Part shown: piece by piece, positions 44,460 to 56,083 of the stretch
Numbering within the stretch: the stretch's first letter is position 1
Layout of the letters: the number at the start of each line of letters is the position of its first letter
Origin: Coniferiporia sulphurascens
Lineage: Eukaryota; Basidiomycota; Agaricomycetes; Hymenochaetales; Hymenochaetaceae
NCBI GenBank assembly: GCA_002794785.1
Contig: NBBA01000009.1
Location: 186,001 to 250,000 of the forward strand
Length of the DNA stretch: 64,000 nucleotides
Direction: 5' to 3'
Translations under genes and position numbers: made by a program
Notes under the pieces: generated by a model
Seen by the model: only the letters and a program-made list of their open reading frames with translations
Told to the model about the DNA's origin: nothing
The model's database searches: none

Positions 44460-46244
44460 TCATGCCCTCAGAGGCATCCTGCGACGACCTCGCACTCTCT
44501 CCGCCTCTGCACCCGAATCCTCAGCCTCGTACAGGTCCATCCAGTCGATCTCAATTTCATCCTTCCGCGGCTGCGCATTCTCCTTTTCATCGGCTTCTTC
44601 CGTTCCTGTCCTGCATCCGCGGCGTCCGCGCCCTCCCATTCCACGTACGTGCGGTCTCCCGCGGGACACCACGGCTGCCAGATGCAATCCGCGCGCACGC
44701 ATGGTGTCATCTCGTGCGACGTAAGAAGCCTCGCCATCAAAGTGAGCTCGCCTTTCGCGCTCCCGTGTGCGACTGCGACTACGCGAACGCGGACGGTTCG
44801 AGCGCGAGCGCGTCCTTCCGCGAGGCGTACCTGAGCATGCGCCGTCGCAATCGCAGAGCGCATCGAGAACATGGAAGGGACGTATTTCCGGTCGATAGAA
44901 CTCTTGCTGCACGAGAGTAACCGTCTTCGGGTTCGAAGAGGCGATCGGAACCATCATCGAGCGAACGCTGGTGGCACCGCTGGGATCATTCGATATATTT
45001 GCACGATCGCTGGAGTGCGGCAACGCCTCTGGGTCGGGTGATTTCTTCGGACTACGACCTGCTCGGAGAGACTGAGCGATTGTCGCCATCGCCGTAGTCT
45101 TGCACACGCTCTTCGGCGAGAACGAAGCCGAGAGCGTAGCAGTTGAAGAAGACGTGTGTGAATGCGCAACTGTAGGGGACGTTTTGTGCGCATTGTGGGA
45201 AGTGCGAGGGCTGATCAGCACGGTCGCAGGAGACGTCGGCTGGAGCACCGAACCCGCAAAACCATCCGCTGACGGGGACGCGAGCTTCATAAGGCTGAGA
45301 TAGGCGGGGAGGCTAGCCCGTGGGCGCGAGCGTACGAGGGTGCGGCGGCTTTTCGGATTGCTGATCATCTCAGCGCCGTTAGACTTCATACTAAGCTTTG
45401 TCAGCGTAGCGTAGCTCGCCTCGAGCTCTTCCTTGCGCGAAAACTCATCAGTGTCATACTCGAGACGGCGGTGATGCTTGAACGAGTGTGGACGGACGTG
45501 CTCCTCGTGCCGCTGGCGATCCAGCCCCTCGACGTAAATGGAATTGTCGAGGCCCTCTAGCAGAGCCACTGCGGGCACACTGAGGTGATGTACATGGTGG
45601 GACCTGCTCGGGGACCGCAGCCCGGTGATATGCGCCTTGGGCACGCCGGACGCGGAGGTCGAGGCGGACGAAGACGAGGACAAAGCCGGAGCGACGGTAC
45701 TGCGTGTGTTTGTTGTCGAGGGCCGACGCGCATATATAAGCATGGGGTTTGAGGAATTGGGATCAACACGGGAATCGAGTGCGAATTCAGGGTCGGACAT
45801 GGAATCGTCATCGTCTGTAAGGGGTGGCGCGCTCGGGGTCGAGAGAGCAGAGCTGGCTGAAGAGCCAGAGAGGGAGGAGCGTTTACGTGCATGCAAGGTG
45901 TTCGATAGCCGTGTTGGGCCGCTGTTCCCAGGGGCGTGGAGTGGAGAAGCGAGAGCAAGCGGGAGAGGGTAGTCCGGATGGGGATTGTGAAGGACGAAGG
46001 GCGGGACGCGGAGGTCTGCAGACGGGATCATAAAGTTCTTTGAGGCATATACGGGGGACGCGGCGAAGTAAGGAGGAATGGGTGCCGCCGAATGCGCAGA
46101 GGGGCAGTCCTGGATGGCGCATTCATCTGAGCAGTAGGCGCGACTGCGGAGGGGGGAGTGAGTATGCGGGGGAAGGGGAAGCAAAGGAGGAACATACCCA
46201 TTGTCGACGGGACGGCTGCAGATGAAGCAGACATCCTCGAACAT
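44460..46244 (-). CDS. Long disordered protein with N-terminal Ecl1-like zinc motif
   Basis: The start MFEDVCFICSRPVDNG at 46244 leads directly into a cysteine motif. A GTATGT...CCGCAG stretch of about 50 nt within the open frame reads as an intron. Removing it gives CFICSRPVDNGRAYCSDECA, a compact CX2C...YCSDEC zinc-binding motif like that of the Ecl1 family of small lifespan and stress regulators. The remaining 500 or more residues are low complexity, rich in Ser, Pro, Arg and His. They contain an RSR-type tract (RSRSNRPRSRSRSRTRERER) and a conserved-looking acidic end (KDEIEIDWMDLYEAEDSGAE). The frame stays open upstream to 46598, but the cysteine motif begins three residues after this Met, so I prefer it. 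The function is unknown. Ecl1 proteins are usually far shorter, so the long tail is distinctive. Confidence 0.72.
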   Translation of the reverse strand: MFEDVCFICSRPVDNGYVPPLLPLPPHTHSPLRSRAYCSDECAIQDCPSAHSAAPIPPYFAASPVYASKNFMIPSADLRVPPFVLHNPHPDYPLPLALASPLHAPGNSGPTRLSNTLHARKRSSLSGSSASSALSTPSAPPLTDDDDSMSDPEFALDSRVDPNSSNPMLIYARRPSTTNTRSTVAPALSSSSSASTSASGVPKAHITGLRSPSRSHHVHHLSVPAVALLEGLDNSIYVEGLDRQRHEEHVRPHSFKHHRRLEYDTDEFSRKEELEASYATLTKLSMKSNGAEMISNPKSRRTLVRSRPRASLPAYLSLMKLASPSADGFAGSVLQPTSPATVLISPRTSHNAHKTSPTVAHSHTSSSTATLSASFSPKSVCKTTAMATIAQSLRAGRSPKKSPDPEALPHSSDRANISNDPSGATSVRSMMVPIASSNPKTVTLVQQEFYRPEIRPFHVLDALCDCDGACSGTPRGRTRSRSNRPRSRSRSRTRERERRAHFDGEASYVARDDTMRARGLHLAAVVSRGRPHVRGMGGRGRRGCRTGTEEADEKENAQPRKDEIEIDWMDLYEAEDSGAEAERVRGRRRMPLRA

Positions 46245-48933
46245 CTGGCTGGCACTGGCTGTTGGGGGGGCAAGGACGACGAGGGGGACGACGAGCAGGG
46301 GGGGACGTGACTGGCTAGATGCAAGAAGGGAGAGGGACGGGGATATAAAAGGCTTTAAAGGAGTCATCTGTGAGTCACGTGTGTGTGAGTGCGGGTGTGA
46401 CGGCATTAGTGACCACTGGGGGGGTGTCACCGACAGAGACCGTTTACGGAGAACAAAAAGTGAGGACACGACCGTGTATGCGGGCCAGACACGTGCGGCG
46501 TCCCCGGGGTGCCCCGTCGTCTCCGATCCCCCGAGTTGCGTCGGCCTTTGTCGGCCCCTCCGACGGCGCTTTGACTTGACCCGCACAGTCACTTCCATTG
46601 TTGCTCACCTTTTTCGTAATTCAGTCCGCTTATCGCGTGTCTAAGTCTGTGGCCAGCCCAGCATCCTTTCTGACAAGAACGGGACCCGCAGGCTTCCTTG
46701 CGGTATTCTGCCGGTCTGCGTGATCTGTGCAAGAGATGCTCTAATATTGGCCTCGTCTCCCCACACCTGACCCCCCTTCACCCCAAGCACCCTTCTAAAT
46801 CTACTCGGGAGAGCCCCATTCGGTTCGCAAAATGCGTAATACTAATACGGCGATACTGTCATCCGGACACGCAAATGAAACGTCAGTCTGACGATAACCC
46901 GCTTTCAAAAAACTCACCACCGCCACCCCGACTCAGCCCCGGTTGACCCGGCTTCCGGTCCAAGTTGGCGCGCCCACGTTCGGTCTTTATAATCCCCTAT
47001 CTTATCTCACTGCGCCCCTCTCTTCCGCTTAGGGCTGTCCAGAATGAAGACTACTGTCGCACACGTGCGTGCGCAATGCGCGCATGCGCTAGTGCGACGG
47101 TCGATGCCCAGCATTTCCAGTGGCTGAGACTGGGGCTGACGTGAAACCGGGTTCTCCGGCGTCTCAAGCCGCGGTGCAAGCTGTACTGAATGCCGAAGAG
47201 CGCGGGTCGGATAGGGAGGTCTACGTCGCGGATACGGACAAAGATACGGACACGGATACGGATGCGGCACACGGTTCGCGTCTTCCGGCATCGCATTTGC
47301 TATCGTCAGGTCGTTGACACCAGATCACAGGCGCGTGCTATCTACGTCGACATCTGTATGGGTAAGGAGCAACTGTCTCGGGTAAACGGCGATGGTGGCT
47401 AACTGCGCATTCAGTAGCTGATGGAGTGTTTCACCGCGTTCTCTTCCTTTCAGTTACTTATCCTGCAAAAGTCTCGCCCAAAAGGGGAGGAAGGATGCGA
47501 ATTGGGGGACCGGAGCAAGCTAGAAGAGACTCGAAGCTGTCGAATAATAGCCTGTGTGATCCCAGACGGGGCTTATCTCATCACGTCCGGTCGCGTATGC
47601 TTCCCCATTACACACGCGTTTTAGGTGGATGAGGAAAATGTTCTGTAATATTCGCAAGTGGTTACGACGATGAGCACTGCGACGGCATAATTAATCAAGG
47701 GTTGCGGGGAAAGGCGAAGACGGGCGGAATCAAAGACAGACTAACGCCGCTGGGAACGAGCGGGTACGGGCTGGGAACTGGAATGATGTGGCGTGGAGCT
47801 TGCGCAGGGGACGGACCGGGGCGATCGACGCGCCAGTTAATTGACGTCACGTGTGCTGACACCCGCCGGCGTTCCTCGCGACGTCAACATCATCGGGATC
47901 AAACATGTCAGTGTGGGGTGCTGGACGCAGCTGACTGCTCTTGCTCGACCTGCATATGCACATCTGACCAGACGCGGTACTCTAGACCCCCACAAGTCTA
48001 AAACAAGCTGACTCAGCCCTAGTTCTACGGGCCTTCCCGGCGGACCAAGTACAAGCACCTTTGTCCGCCGAGTCCGTTCAGATCCCCCTTATCGAACTTT
48101 CCAGTATTACGGCGCATCAAACTTTCGCTCTAGTTCTCGCCTTTACTTATCGCAAAAACGGAGCAGTGCAGCCACCAGCGGCCCTTAATGCCCTGGAAAG
48201 CTCCACAGGAAACAACCTTACTCGCACTTCGTGTATATCGCGCGCTTAAGCAAGCCCTCTTCGCGTTCTTGGACGTTCTTTCGCACGCGGCATTGTCGCC
48301 CTGATCCCTGCGCATACGACTCGGACGGCGCCCCGTCGCCGCCTCCATTTTCCGTGCTCGCCGGCCAAGTATCTACCACGGCGCGTGCGTCGTCTGGTGA
48401 CTACTTCCCCTCTCCCCCCTAACGGACGCGCTTGCCCTCTTTAGTCCCCGCATACAACACACTTCAAATATCGTAGGTTCTAGACGCAGGGGGATCGGTC
48501 ATCATTATGTATTGTGTCGATCTCTGGCGCGCCGCCCCGGCTACCAGTAGTGCATTTATGTGCACCATATCTAACTACTAGCACGAGCGCCCATAGACGG
48601 GAGAAGCCTGTCGCCGTCTCCCGTTTCTCCTTAAGCTTGGTCGGATTTGCAGGGGCGATGGTCTAGAGGGCGATGCGAGACGGAGGGGGCGCTTCGGCGA
48701 TCTCCCGCGCGTATGCGCCAGCAAGGTACAAATAAGAAATAGCCAATTATTGACCCGCCTCGTGCGTCCTCCGCGTCCCTGGATTTTGATACACGTCCCT
48801 CTTCGCGTCGACTTGCACTTTAGTCCCGTGTCATGATTCGCTTCCGCGTCAGACCTTGTACTTCTTCTATTTCCTCCCTTGTAGCGGTACATTATTATAC
48901 ACATATTTATACTCATCACCTTGACGCGAGGAC
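46245..48933. other. Longest gene-poor stretch, about 2.7 kb
   Basis: This region should contain the promoter and leader of the Ecl1-like gene and the 3' flank of the adenosine deaminase gene. I could support no protein. A short imperfect tandem repeat based on GGATACG lies at about 47228-47268. A TGACGTCA (cAMP-response-element type) site at 47842-47849 overlaps a CACGTG E-box at 47848-47853. Small open frames on both strands lack motifs. It could hold a non-coding RNA or a fast-evolving gene. Confidence 0.45.
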
Positions 48934-51319
48934 TCACGGCCCCGAGGGGGGAGCGAGCACGGTACCGTCCACGATCGACCGGACGAACGCCGTCCAGCGC
49001 CGCTCGAACGCAGCGAGCGCCTCGGCTTTCTGCGCGTCCCCCATCATCGAGTGCTTTATAATTTGATCCCGTCACGTAGGTGAGCGGGGAGGAGACATTA
49101 ACGGGAGGACGGGGACGCACCTTCAGGCTCTGGAGCGCCACGTCCTTGAGCGTAAAGAGTCCATTGACCTCACTCGCAACGAGGACCTGTAATCGCGAAC
49201 CGAGTCGAGCCAGTCAGTCAATCAATCAATCAATCAGATAATCAAGCCTTCCCCGCTCCTGGGATAGTGTACCTGGAAAAAGTCGAAGGACAGACCCATG
49301 TTCCCGAATATCGCGGGGTCGTCAGAGCTCAGCGCGACGGGCACACCGTTATTGAGCAGGACTGGAAGCGGGTGCGCGGGCATAGACGAGGTCAGACGCT
49401 GTTTACCGAAGGAAAGAAAAAAAGTTGTATTATTGGCTCATAATGCGAGATGAGAACGCACCAGAATTTCATTTCTGCGCCATATTGGAAATTGAGCGTC
49501 GTACAGATCGTCAGAAATCGTAATACGCACGATATCGGACACACTTCGATAGCGATATCTTTTTCCCTGACGATTTCGATAAGCTTCGGATGCTTTGCCA
49601 ATGAGAATCTGCAACACATCATCATTATCTTCTTATTCTTTATCCAACGTCCCTGACGTGTAAAAATAAAAGTGCATACGAACCCATGTCCTATGCGCTT
49701 CGTGCCCAGAAGGATGGCGTCGTACAAATTGTTATCGGCCTCGGAGCCATCGCCAAGCGTTTCGCCTGCGTGAAAAATGAAGGGGAGGTCCAATCCGAGC
49801 TCATCTGCGCGTTTCCTGAAACGCAGGAGCGGCTCGAGGTAGTAGATAAGCGGGCGCAGCGTATTTTCATTTCCAACAAGATCGAAGCCTGTACGTATGT
49901 GTATTGGACGGGGGGACAGGGCAGTCAAAATGTCAAAGTCAGCGCGACGTCGGGGTGAGATGATACAGGAGAAAACGGGAAACGGGGAAACAGAAACGGA
50001 GGAATGATGGGACACCTGCGGACCTGCGATCAGATGCGGGAACTCCTGCTTCAGCCGGATGCAGTCCTCGAGGAACCACTCGATCTCTTCGCATGTGAAG
50101 GCTCGCATGGTCGTGTAGATGATTCGCGCGCCGTGGAACTCGTCTGCGCGCCCCTTCGCGGCCATGTCCGCTTTGATTTCGTTGACTATCCGCTCGAAGA
50201 TTATTAGGTACTCCCGATGCGGGACGTTTTGCTGGCCGTCCGCGCCGACATAAAACCTGGGTGGGAGGTGGACGTTAAGGCACAGGATGATTCAATAGAG
50301 AGCGAGGTCTTGCTCACTCGCAGTGAAAGCTGACTCTTGGCTCAACATAGGATATGCCGTCCTCGATGGACGAGAGAATGAATTCGCGCATGTATTCAGT
50401 AATAATCGGGATAAACAGCGAGAGTCCCTGGTATGGTCTTCTAGAGCTGTCCGTGACTGGTATTCCGGAAGTAAGGTGCGCACCATTTTGATTTTGAAAA
50501 TTCCGGCAAATTTCTCCCAGATCTGGTGCCGGTCCTGAGCTCAGCGGGAGTCTGTTAAGAATATTCAAAGTCTCAAGATACCTTGAGTACGGAGTTGTGT
50601 GTCCTATATGCTTCATTCGTGTTGATAGTCATGACTGCTGTAAACCATGCATCGAAGCCTTTCGGCCCACCAAGTGCAAGGTCAAACGTCTCCCGCGCGC
50701 TCTTGATGTTCACCCACGTATTGGGGACATAGTCCGATGCACTCAGACTCGATGCGCCCGAGAATTCGTTTGCGGGCAAAGCTCGGAAATCCGGAGCTAC
50801 GGACTTGATATTGTCCGGGGTGAGAACGGCAGGGACAGATATGTGCATTGCTGGCTGCTCGAGAGTAATCCGAAGCAGAATCGACACGTCGACCATGGCG
50901 TCGAGATGCGCATGGAGGAGTCCGCCTTTGGGCATCTAGAATACTTGTGAGAGTGTGCACGTATATGCTGGCTGCACATGCACTGTTCGCCTCACCTTTG
51001 TCAGAATCTGGAACAACTTTGTTTTCATGACCAGATGTTTCGCTGGAGAAATAATACATTTGTCAGAGTGCATACACGCGTGAAAATATTTTGTGAACTC
51101 ACCAGACAGGAACTCCATGCCAGGGAAGATGTTCGTAACGCCCTCATGCTCAACCGACCAGATAGACTTGGCCTCCTCTGCTTTAATGGATTTAATAATT
51201 TCTTCAGCTTTGAGCTCATCTGCAGAGGCTGTTTTTACAAGGGAGAAATCATTTCTTAGAGAAAGGTCTTCTGCGATTAAACTTGCTCGGGCGGAGAGAT
51301 GGGATTTATAGGCGGACAT
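48934..51319 (-). CDS. Adenosine deaminase of the ADGF/ADA2 (CECR1-like) type
   Basis: This metal-dependent deaminase converts adenosine or deoxyadenosine to inosine forms. It starts MSAYKSHLSARASLIAEDLS at 51319. Conserved blocks are KSIWSVEHEGVTNIFPGMEF, the first metal-binding motif GGLLHAHLDAMVD near 50930, PNTWVNIKSARETFDLALGG, ISYVEPRVSFHCEFYVGADG, IIYTTMRAFTCEEIEWFLED, and LDLPFIFHAGETLGDGSEAD. The distal metal and catalytic motif is PVALSSDDPAIFGNMGLSFD. The C-terminus reads AEALAAFERRWTAFVRSIVD with a stop at 48934. At least seven introns are inferred. One intron carries an AATC tetranucleotide run near 49218-49235. Animal ADGFs are secreted, but no signal peptide is visible here, so a cytosolic role is likely. 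Confidence 0.9.
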
Positions 51320-51698
51320 GTTTGAAGAGCCGCGATTTATTGGTCAATGGCACTCGCTTTTAAGGGCTTCGGCAACGACTGACTCGAATATCATGCGGGC
51401 CCGAGCCGTTATAAAGTGCAGCGTGCTGCAAGACGTTCGAAATACAAATAAAAGGTCGTGCCGGTTGAAGGCAATCATGATCAACAGACGGCAAGAAATG
51501 TGCCGACTCTGGCACGCGTCACGTTTCTCACTACTTACAGCTGCCAGTGTAACCAGAGGACGTGGGACTGCAGCCAGCCCTCTAACTTATTAGTTCTCTC
51601 TAACAGGCTTGAATCTCTCCAAACGTTGCGGAAAACTATGTGCCTGGGCGCTGCAGACGAAGCCTTCTAAATTACCCATTAATCACTAGAACTCGGAA
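51320..51698. promoter_or_regulatory. Divergent promoter region, adenosine deaminase and VPS54
   Basis: About 380 bp separate the start codons of two divergent genes. No coding content is seen. No site could be assigned to a named factor. Confidence 0.45.
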
Positions 51699-54600
51699 AT
51701 GTCGGACGAGCAGTCCGCAGCTTCCACTTCACGACCGGGTTCGCCAGTCGCGCCATTACCAGACTTTTCTGGTGCACGACCATACCGATTTGCTTGGGAT
51801 GCTGCGTCGCGTAGGCAAGGCCCTGCGAGCGTGTCTGGTGCGAGCGAGGGGCGCAACGACTATTTCGCGTACAGGCCTGCGCTCGGGAACATCAACTTTT
51901 CGTCCACGTCGCTGGCATTGGGTGCCATACCGTCCGAATGGAGCAGCGCGAGGTATGGCTTCAATGGTGCGTTGCTTGACGTGCTAGTAGCTACCTTCTC
52001 TCTTAACGGTTTTCCTCCGTGTAGCCATCTCTACTCTTGTGAACAGCCCACACAAGAAGTCCGCACCTCCGAAAGCTCACGCGTCTGTACCTCCGGTCAT
52101 CCCTTCTCAGCTCCCCCGCGTTCGTCGTAAAGACTTTGACCCATATCTGAAAGCAATTGCACCGGAATGGGAGCAGTTCGAGAAGACCGTTCAAGCCGGC
52201 AGAGAAGGGCAGGCAGAGGTGTTCGCTGCGAAGCTTGCTCAGATGGACTCGGAGCCCCCAATGTCCCCACGGACACCACGACTCACGCAGGGGGCATCCT
52301 TGCCGCCGCTAGAGACAGTGCCAACCGTATTCTTTGAATCGTCATTCGACTTGAGCAATGCACGGACCTTTGCTGCCGTGACCGAACAACGAGACGGCGA
52401 CGAAGGCACTCGCGACCCTTCTGCACTTTCACACTCCCTCCCTCTACTGGAAAAGCTATCTCATTACGCAGACACGATTGAACTCCATCTCATCCGTGAG
52501 ATCTCCCTCCGTTCTTCCTCTTTTTTTGCTGCCCTTACGAACCTCAACGAACTTCAAACGGAGTCAACGCAATGTCTCGAACGAATACGAAAGCTTCGTG
52601 GGATGCTTCATGATATCGATGAGGGACAGGCGAAGAAGGGTCTGGAAGTTGTCCGTTTGGAGAGGAAACTGAAGAACCTGGGTGGTGTTAGAGAGGGCGT
52701 GAAGATGGTGCAAGCTGTTGGCGAGATGGTTGGTGCGGCAAGGAGCTTGGCGAGCGGCGGCGAATGGGATGCGGCGCTCAACGTTGTGGAAGGGATAAGG
52801 GGTATGTGGGAAGGTCGCCTTCAGCAGCAAGTCGAAAGTGCCCCTCCAACGAATTCAAGTCTGAAATCGAACACCAAGCTTTCGAAGCGGAACTCTGTGC
52901 TTTCATCTGTCCCGGAGTCCATTACGGAGGAGAGCACTTCCGAGCATCCTAACGATCCCCCTCAAATGCAGTCAAAGACATTCCCCCTCTCCTCACTCGC
53001 TGCATTTGCCTCCCTTCCTGATCATCTACAATCGCTGACGCTAGAAATCGCCACATCCCTAACGTCCGAACTTGTCAGTGTGCTCAAAACCGACCTCCTT
53101 AGCCAAATGAGTACCCCTTCGAGTTCGGGTGACGCATCGAGAGCAAACGCAGGATCCGCCGAAGTTGACGCGGCTCGTTCGGAGAGACTGATAATGCTCC
53201 GAGATCGCTTAAAACCCCTTGCGCAGGGCTTAAAACGGACCAATAGATTAAAAGACTCAGTGCTCCAATGGACGGAGGTTGCTCTTATAGAAATCAAGAC
53301 AAGCGTAAAAAGGGTGAGTTTTTCTTTTTCTCAGTTTTCACCAACGATGAGGGCTGACTTCGATTGAAGCACCTGCCCTCTTTAGAGGAACTTGAAGGAG
53401 ACGAACAGGGTTCGGCAGCAACACCTAGTTCTGAGAGAGGGTGCAGTTGTACTCCTAACATATATTTGTTTTTTCTAATATCTATCTTCTCGATATCAGG
53501 ACTGCTCTTCGAAACCAGCTCCGTGGCATGACTCATCAAGACTTCATATCGTTGTTGCGTGCAATTTACGGGACACTACTAGTCAGCATCCAGGAACTGC
53601 AAACTCAAAATGCCATCTTCCTGGAAGTCATCCAGTCTCTCCGGTTCGTCCTTCTGTGTGTGTGTGTGTGTTGTTCTCCGACTTCCACTGAGCGCTTGAT
53701 TGTTAGGTTTCCGGACGCTCCCATCGACATCTCCTCGGTCCAGGCGGACCTTACTGATGTTCTTTCGTCAGCAACCGAGCTCGCGCACTCGAGGGCGTCG
53801 AAAATCCTTAGTATACGCGCCGAGCAACATGCCTCCCTTGACCTTCCGAGCTTCCTAAGTATTTTCAGCGAGACCTGGGATTTCGTCATCCGGACCGAAA
53901 CGATATGCCGCAAGATGGTTGTTGGACTGCGTGGTGCAGCCGTATCTCAGGCCAAGGCTTTTCTTCAAACGATGCATCAAACACGGATATCCCAATCCGC
54001 AAAGTTCGTGGAAGAAGAGCAATGGGCTGCTGCAGAGGTTTCCCCTGCTGCTCAGGCGCTCGCAAACATCATCGTCGATTCAGCTGTGCGCGACTCTCCC
54101 GAGTTGACTATTTCTCACGTGGTAGTCTCTCCGGAATCTCCTCGAGTCAATGGGAATTCTTCCTCGCAACCCTCTTCATCCAAATATCTAGTCATTGAGG
54201 ACCGAAAGTATTTCGCCGTTCCGGCAACGCTCCAAATGCTTGGTCTTTTGGTTGATTATCTCAAAATCATTACAAACCTCTCTCTCCTTACTACGGAAGC
54301 TGTTGGACGTGTTATTGAGTTCTTAAAGGCATTTAACTCGAGAACGTGCCAAGTAGTGCTAGGAGCAGGAGCAATGCGTTCAGCTGGACTGAAGAACATC
54401 ACGGCGAAACACTTAGGTGAATCCATCTGCTGGAGTGTCCATATAATTGGGTCTGATGAATTGTGCAAACCCTCTTAGCTCTCGCGTCTCAGTCGTTATC
54501 AATTGTGATAGCGCTTGTTCCTTACGTTCGTGAGTGCTTCCGTCGGCACTTGAATCCCAAGCAGGCAGTGATGCTCGTGGAATTCGACAAGTTGAAGAGG

Positions 54601-55771
54601 GTAGGTTTGGTTCAGTGTCGTCGAGTAATCTGAGTAACTTGAATCCTTTTAGGACTACCAAGAGCACCAGCAGGAGATTCACTCTAAGCTAATCGCTATT
54701 ATGGGCGATCGTCTCAGCGCGCACTGCAAGACCTTGCAAAATGTAGACTGGTCCCTGACTCGCGACGGTGTGAACGAATACATGACTGTTCTTGTAAAGG
54801 AGACAGTGACCTTGCACAAAGTCCTGTCTAGGTACTTACAGGAAGGGGTGCTTGAGGTAGGTCCTTCTTACAAGCCCCATACGGATTGGCGGGTTTACTT
54901 ATCATGATGATAGTACATCATGACACAAGTCTTCGCAGCCATAAATCATCGTCTCTCGGAGGAGTATGGAAAGATCGAGCTTCCCAATCAAGACGCGAAA
55001 GACCGGTATGTGACGCTGTGAAATGGTAATAGCATCATCAAACTGATAATCACATAAAGAATGATGCGGGATGCGCGCTATTTACACCAGCATTTCTCCG
55101 GTCTTAAGAACGTCAAATCATCAGCTGGGATGCTCGAGACTGTTGTCGGCGAAAAGCAAGTACCACTTCCCCCGGGTGCACAATTATCGCGGGTGAGGTC
55201 AAGGTCACCGGTTCCCCCTTCGCCGCTTCCGACGGGGAGCTCAGCTGATTCGCAGCCGCAGCTGCAACCGCCTCAGACAAATGTAGCTAGCACCATGGAA
55301 TCAGCGAATGAACGTCTGAAAGGTATATTTAGGCGTTCATCGTCGTTCATGTCCTCGGACACGAAGACTGCGCCACCCCCTCTTAATCTCGAGAAACAAT
55401 CTTCCAGCTTCTTTCCGGAGAAGACCCCTATGCAGGAGCCCCACGAGTCCTCGACACTTCTGAAATCACCTCTCCCACCACCAACACCGGAAAAGCAGGA
55501 TATGGATGGGAGAATATCCGTAATGACGCCGCTGTCCACGCCGCTGCCGATGTCTCCGGCACCTGTGAATGGTCAGGGTGGACGGTCGCCACGCCCTATA
55601 GAAAAGGCGCTTCCAATCCCTCTTCCAACGCTTGAATCTGAGGAGCTTGCTGCAAAGTTAGAGCAGAGCGATCCGCCCTTATCTATCAATGAGGGCACGG
55701 AGAAGCCAGCTAACGGCCTGTCATATGCTAATGGTACTGCGAAGCAATCGTCAGGAGCATCTGAAGAATAG
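51699..55771 (+). CDS. VPS54: VPS54, GARP complex subunit
   Basis: VPS54 is a subunit of the GARP tether, which captures endosome-derived vesicles at the trans-Golgi network. The start is MSDEQSAASTSRPGSPVAPL. After a disordered head, NPALGNINFSS-like sequence and an intron lead to the conserved segment KDFDPYLKAIAPEWEQFEKT. A coiled-coil bundle follows (LEKLSHYADTIELHLIREIS, LERIRKLRGMLHDIDEGQAK). The C-terminal Vps54 domain includes MTHQDFISLLRAIYGTLLVS, KAFLQTMHQTRISQSAKFVE, RKYFAVPATLQMLGLLVDYL, LVPYVRECFRRHLNPKQAVM, and HSKLIAIMGDRLSAHCKTLQ. The last exon has a helical end (RMMRDARYLHQHFSGLKNVK) and a long Pro/Ser-rich tail to 55771. One intron near 53655 contains a TG microsatellite. 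The gene looks intact. Confidence 0.92.
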
Positions 55772-56083
55772 ATATCTGGACCGATTACTGTGTCAAGCTA
55801 TATGTCTTCGTATGAAACGGATCATTATCTTCTTTCGCTATTTTTTTTGCTCGTGCATTCCGTACACTTTCCCATGTTTATTCCAGTGGATGCCATCTGT
55901 AGATTACTCTCGGATTCCAATACCAACACTAGTATACTTTCTGCAGTACGACACAAATAGATTAAATCGCATGTGTTTAATCTCGCAGGATGAGATGCTT
56001 TCCTCGCACAAAAAATGAGTATAAGACAGTAAACCTACACATGCAAACGGTTTTTTTTGAAAGAAAAAAAGTCGAGTACAACC
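55772..56083. other. 3' intergenic region of convergent VPS54 and BRX1
   Basis: This 312-bp spacer between two convergent genes holds their terminators. It has T- and A-rich runs and no coding content. Confidence 0.45.
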
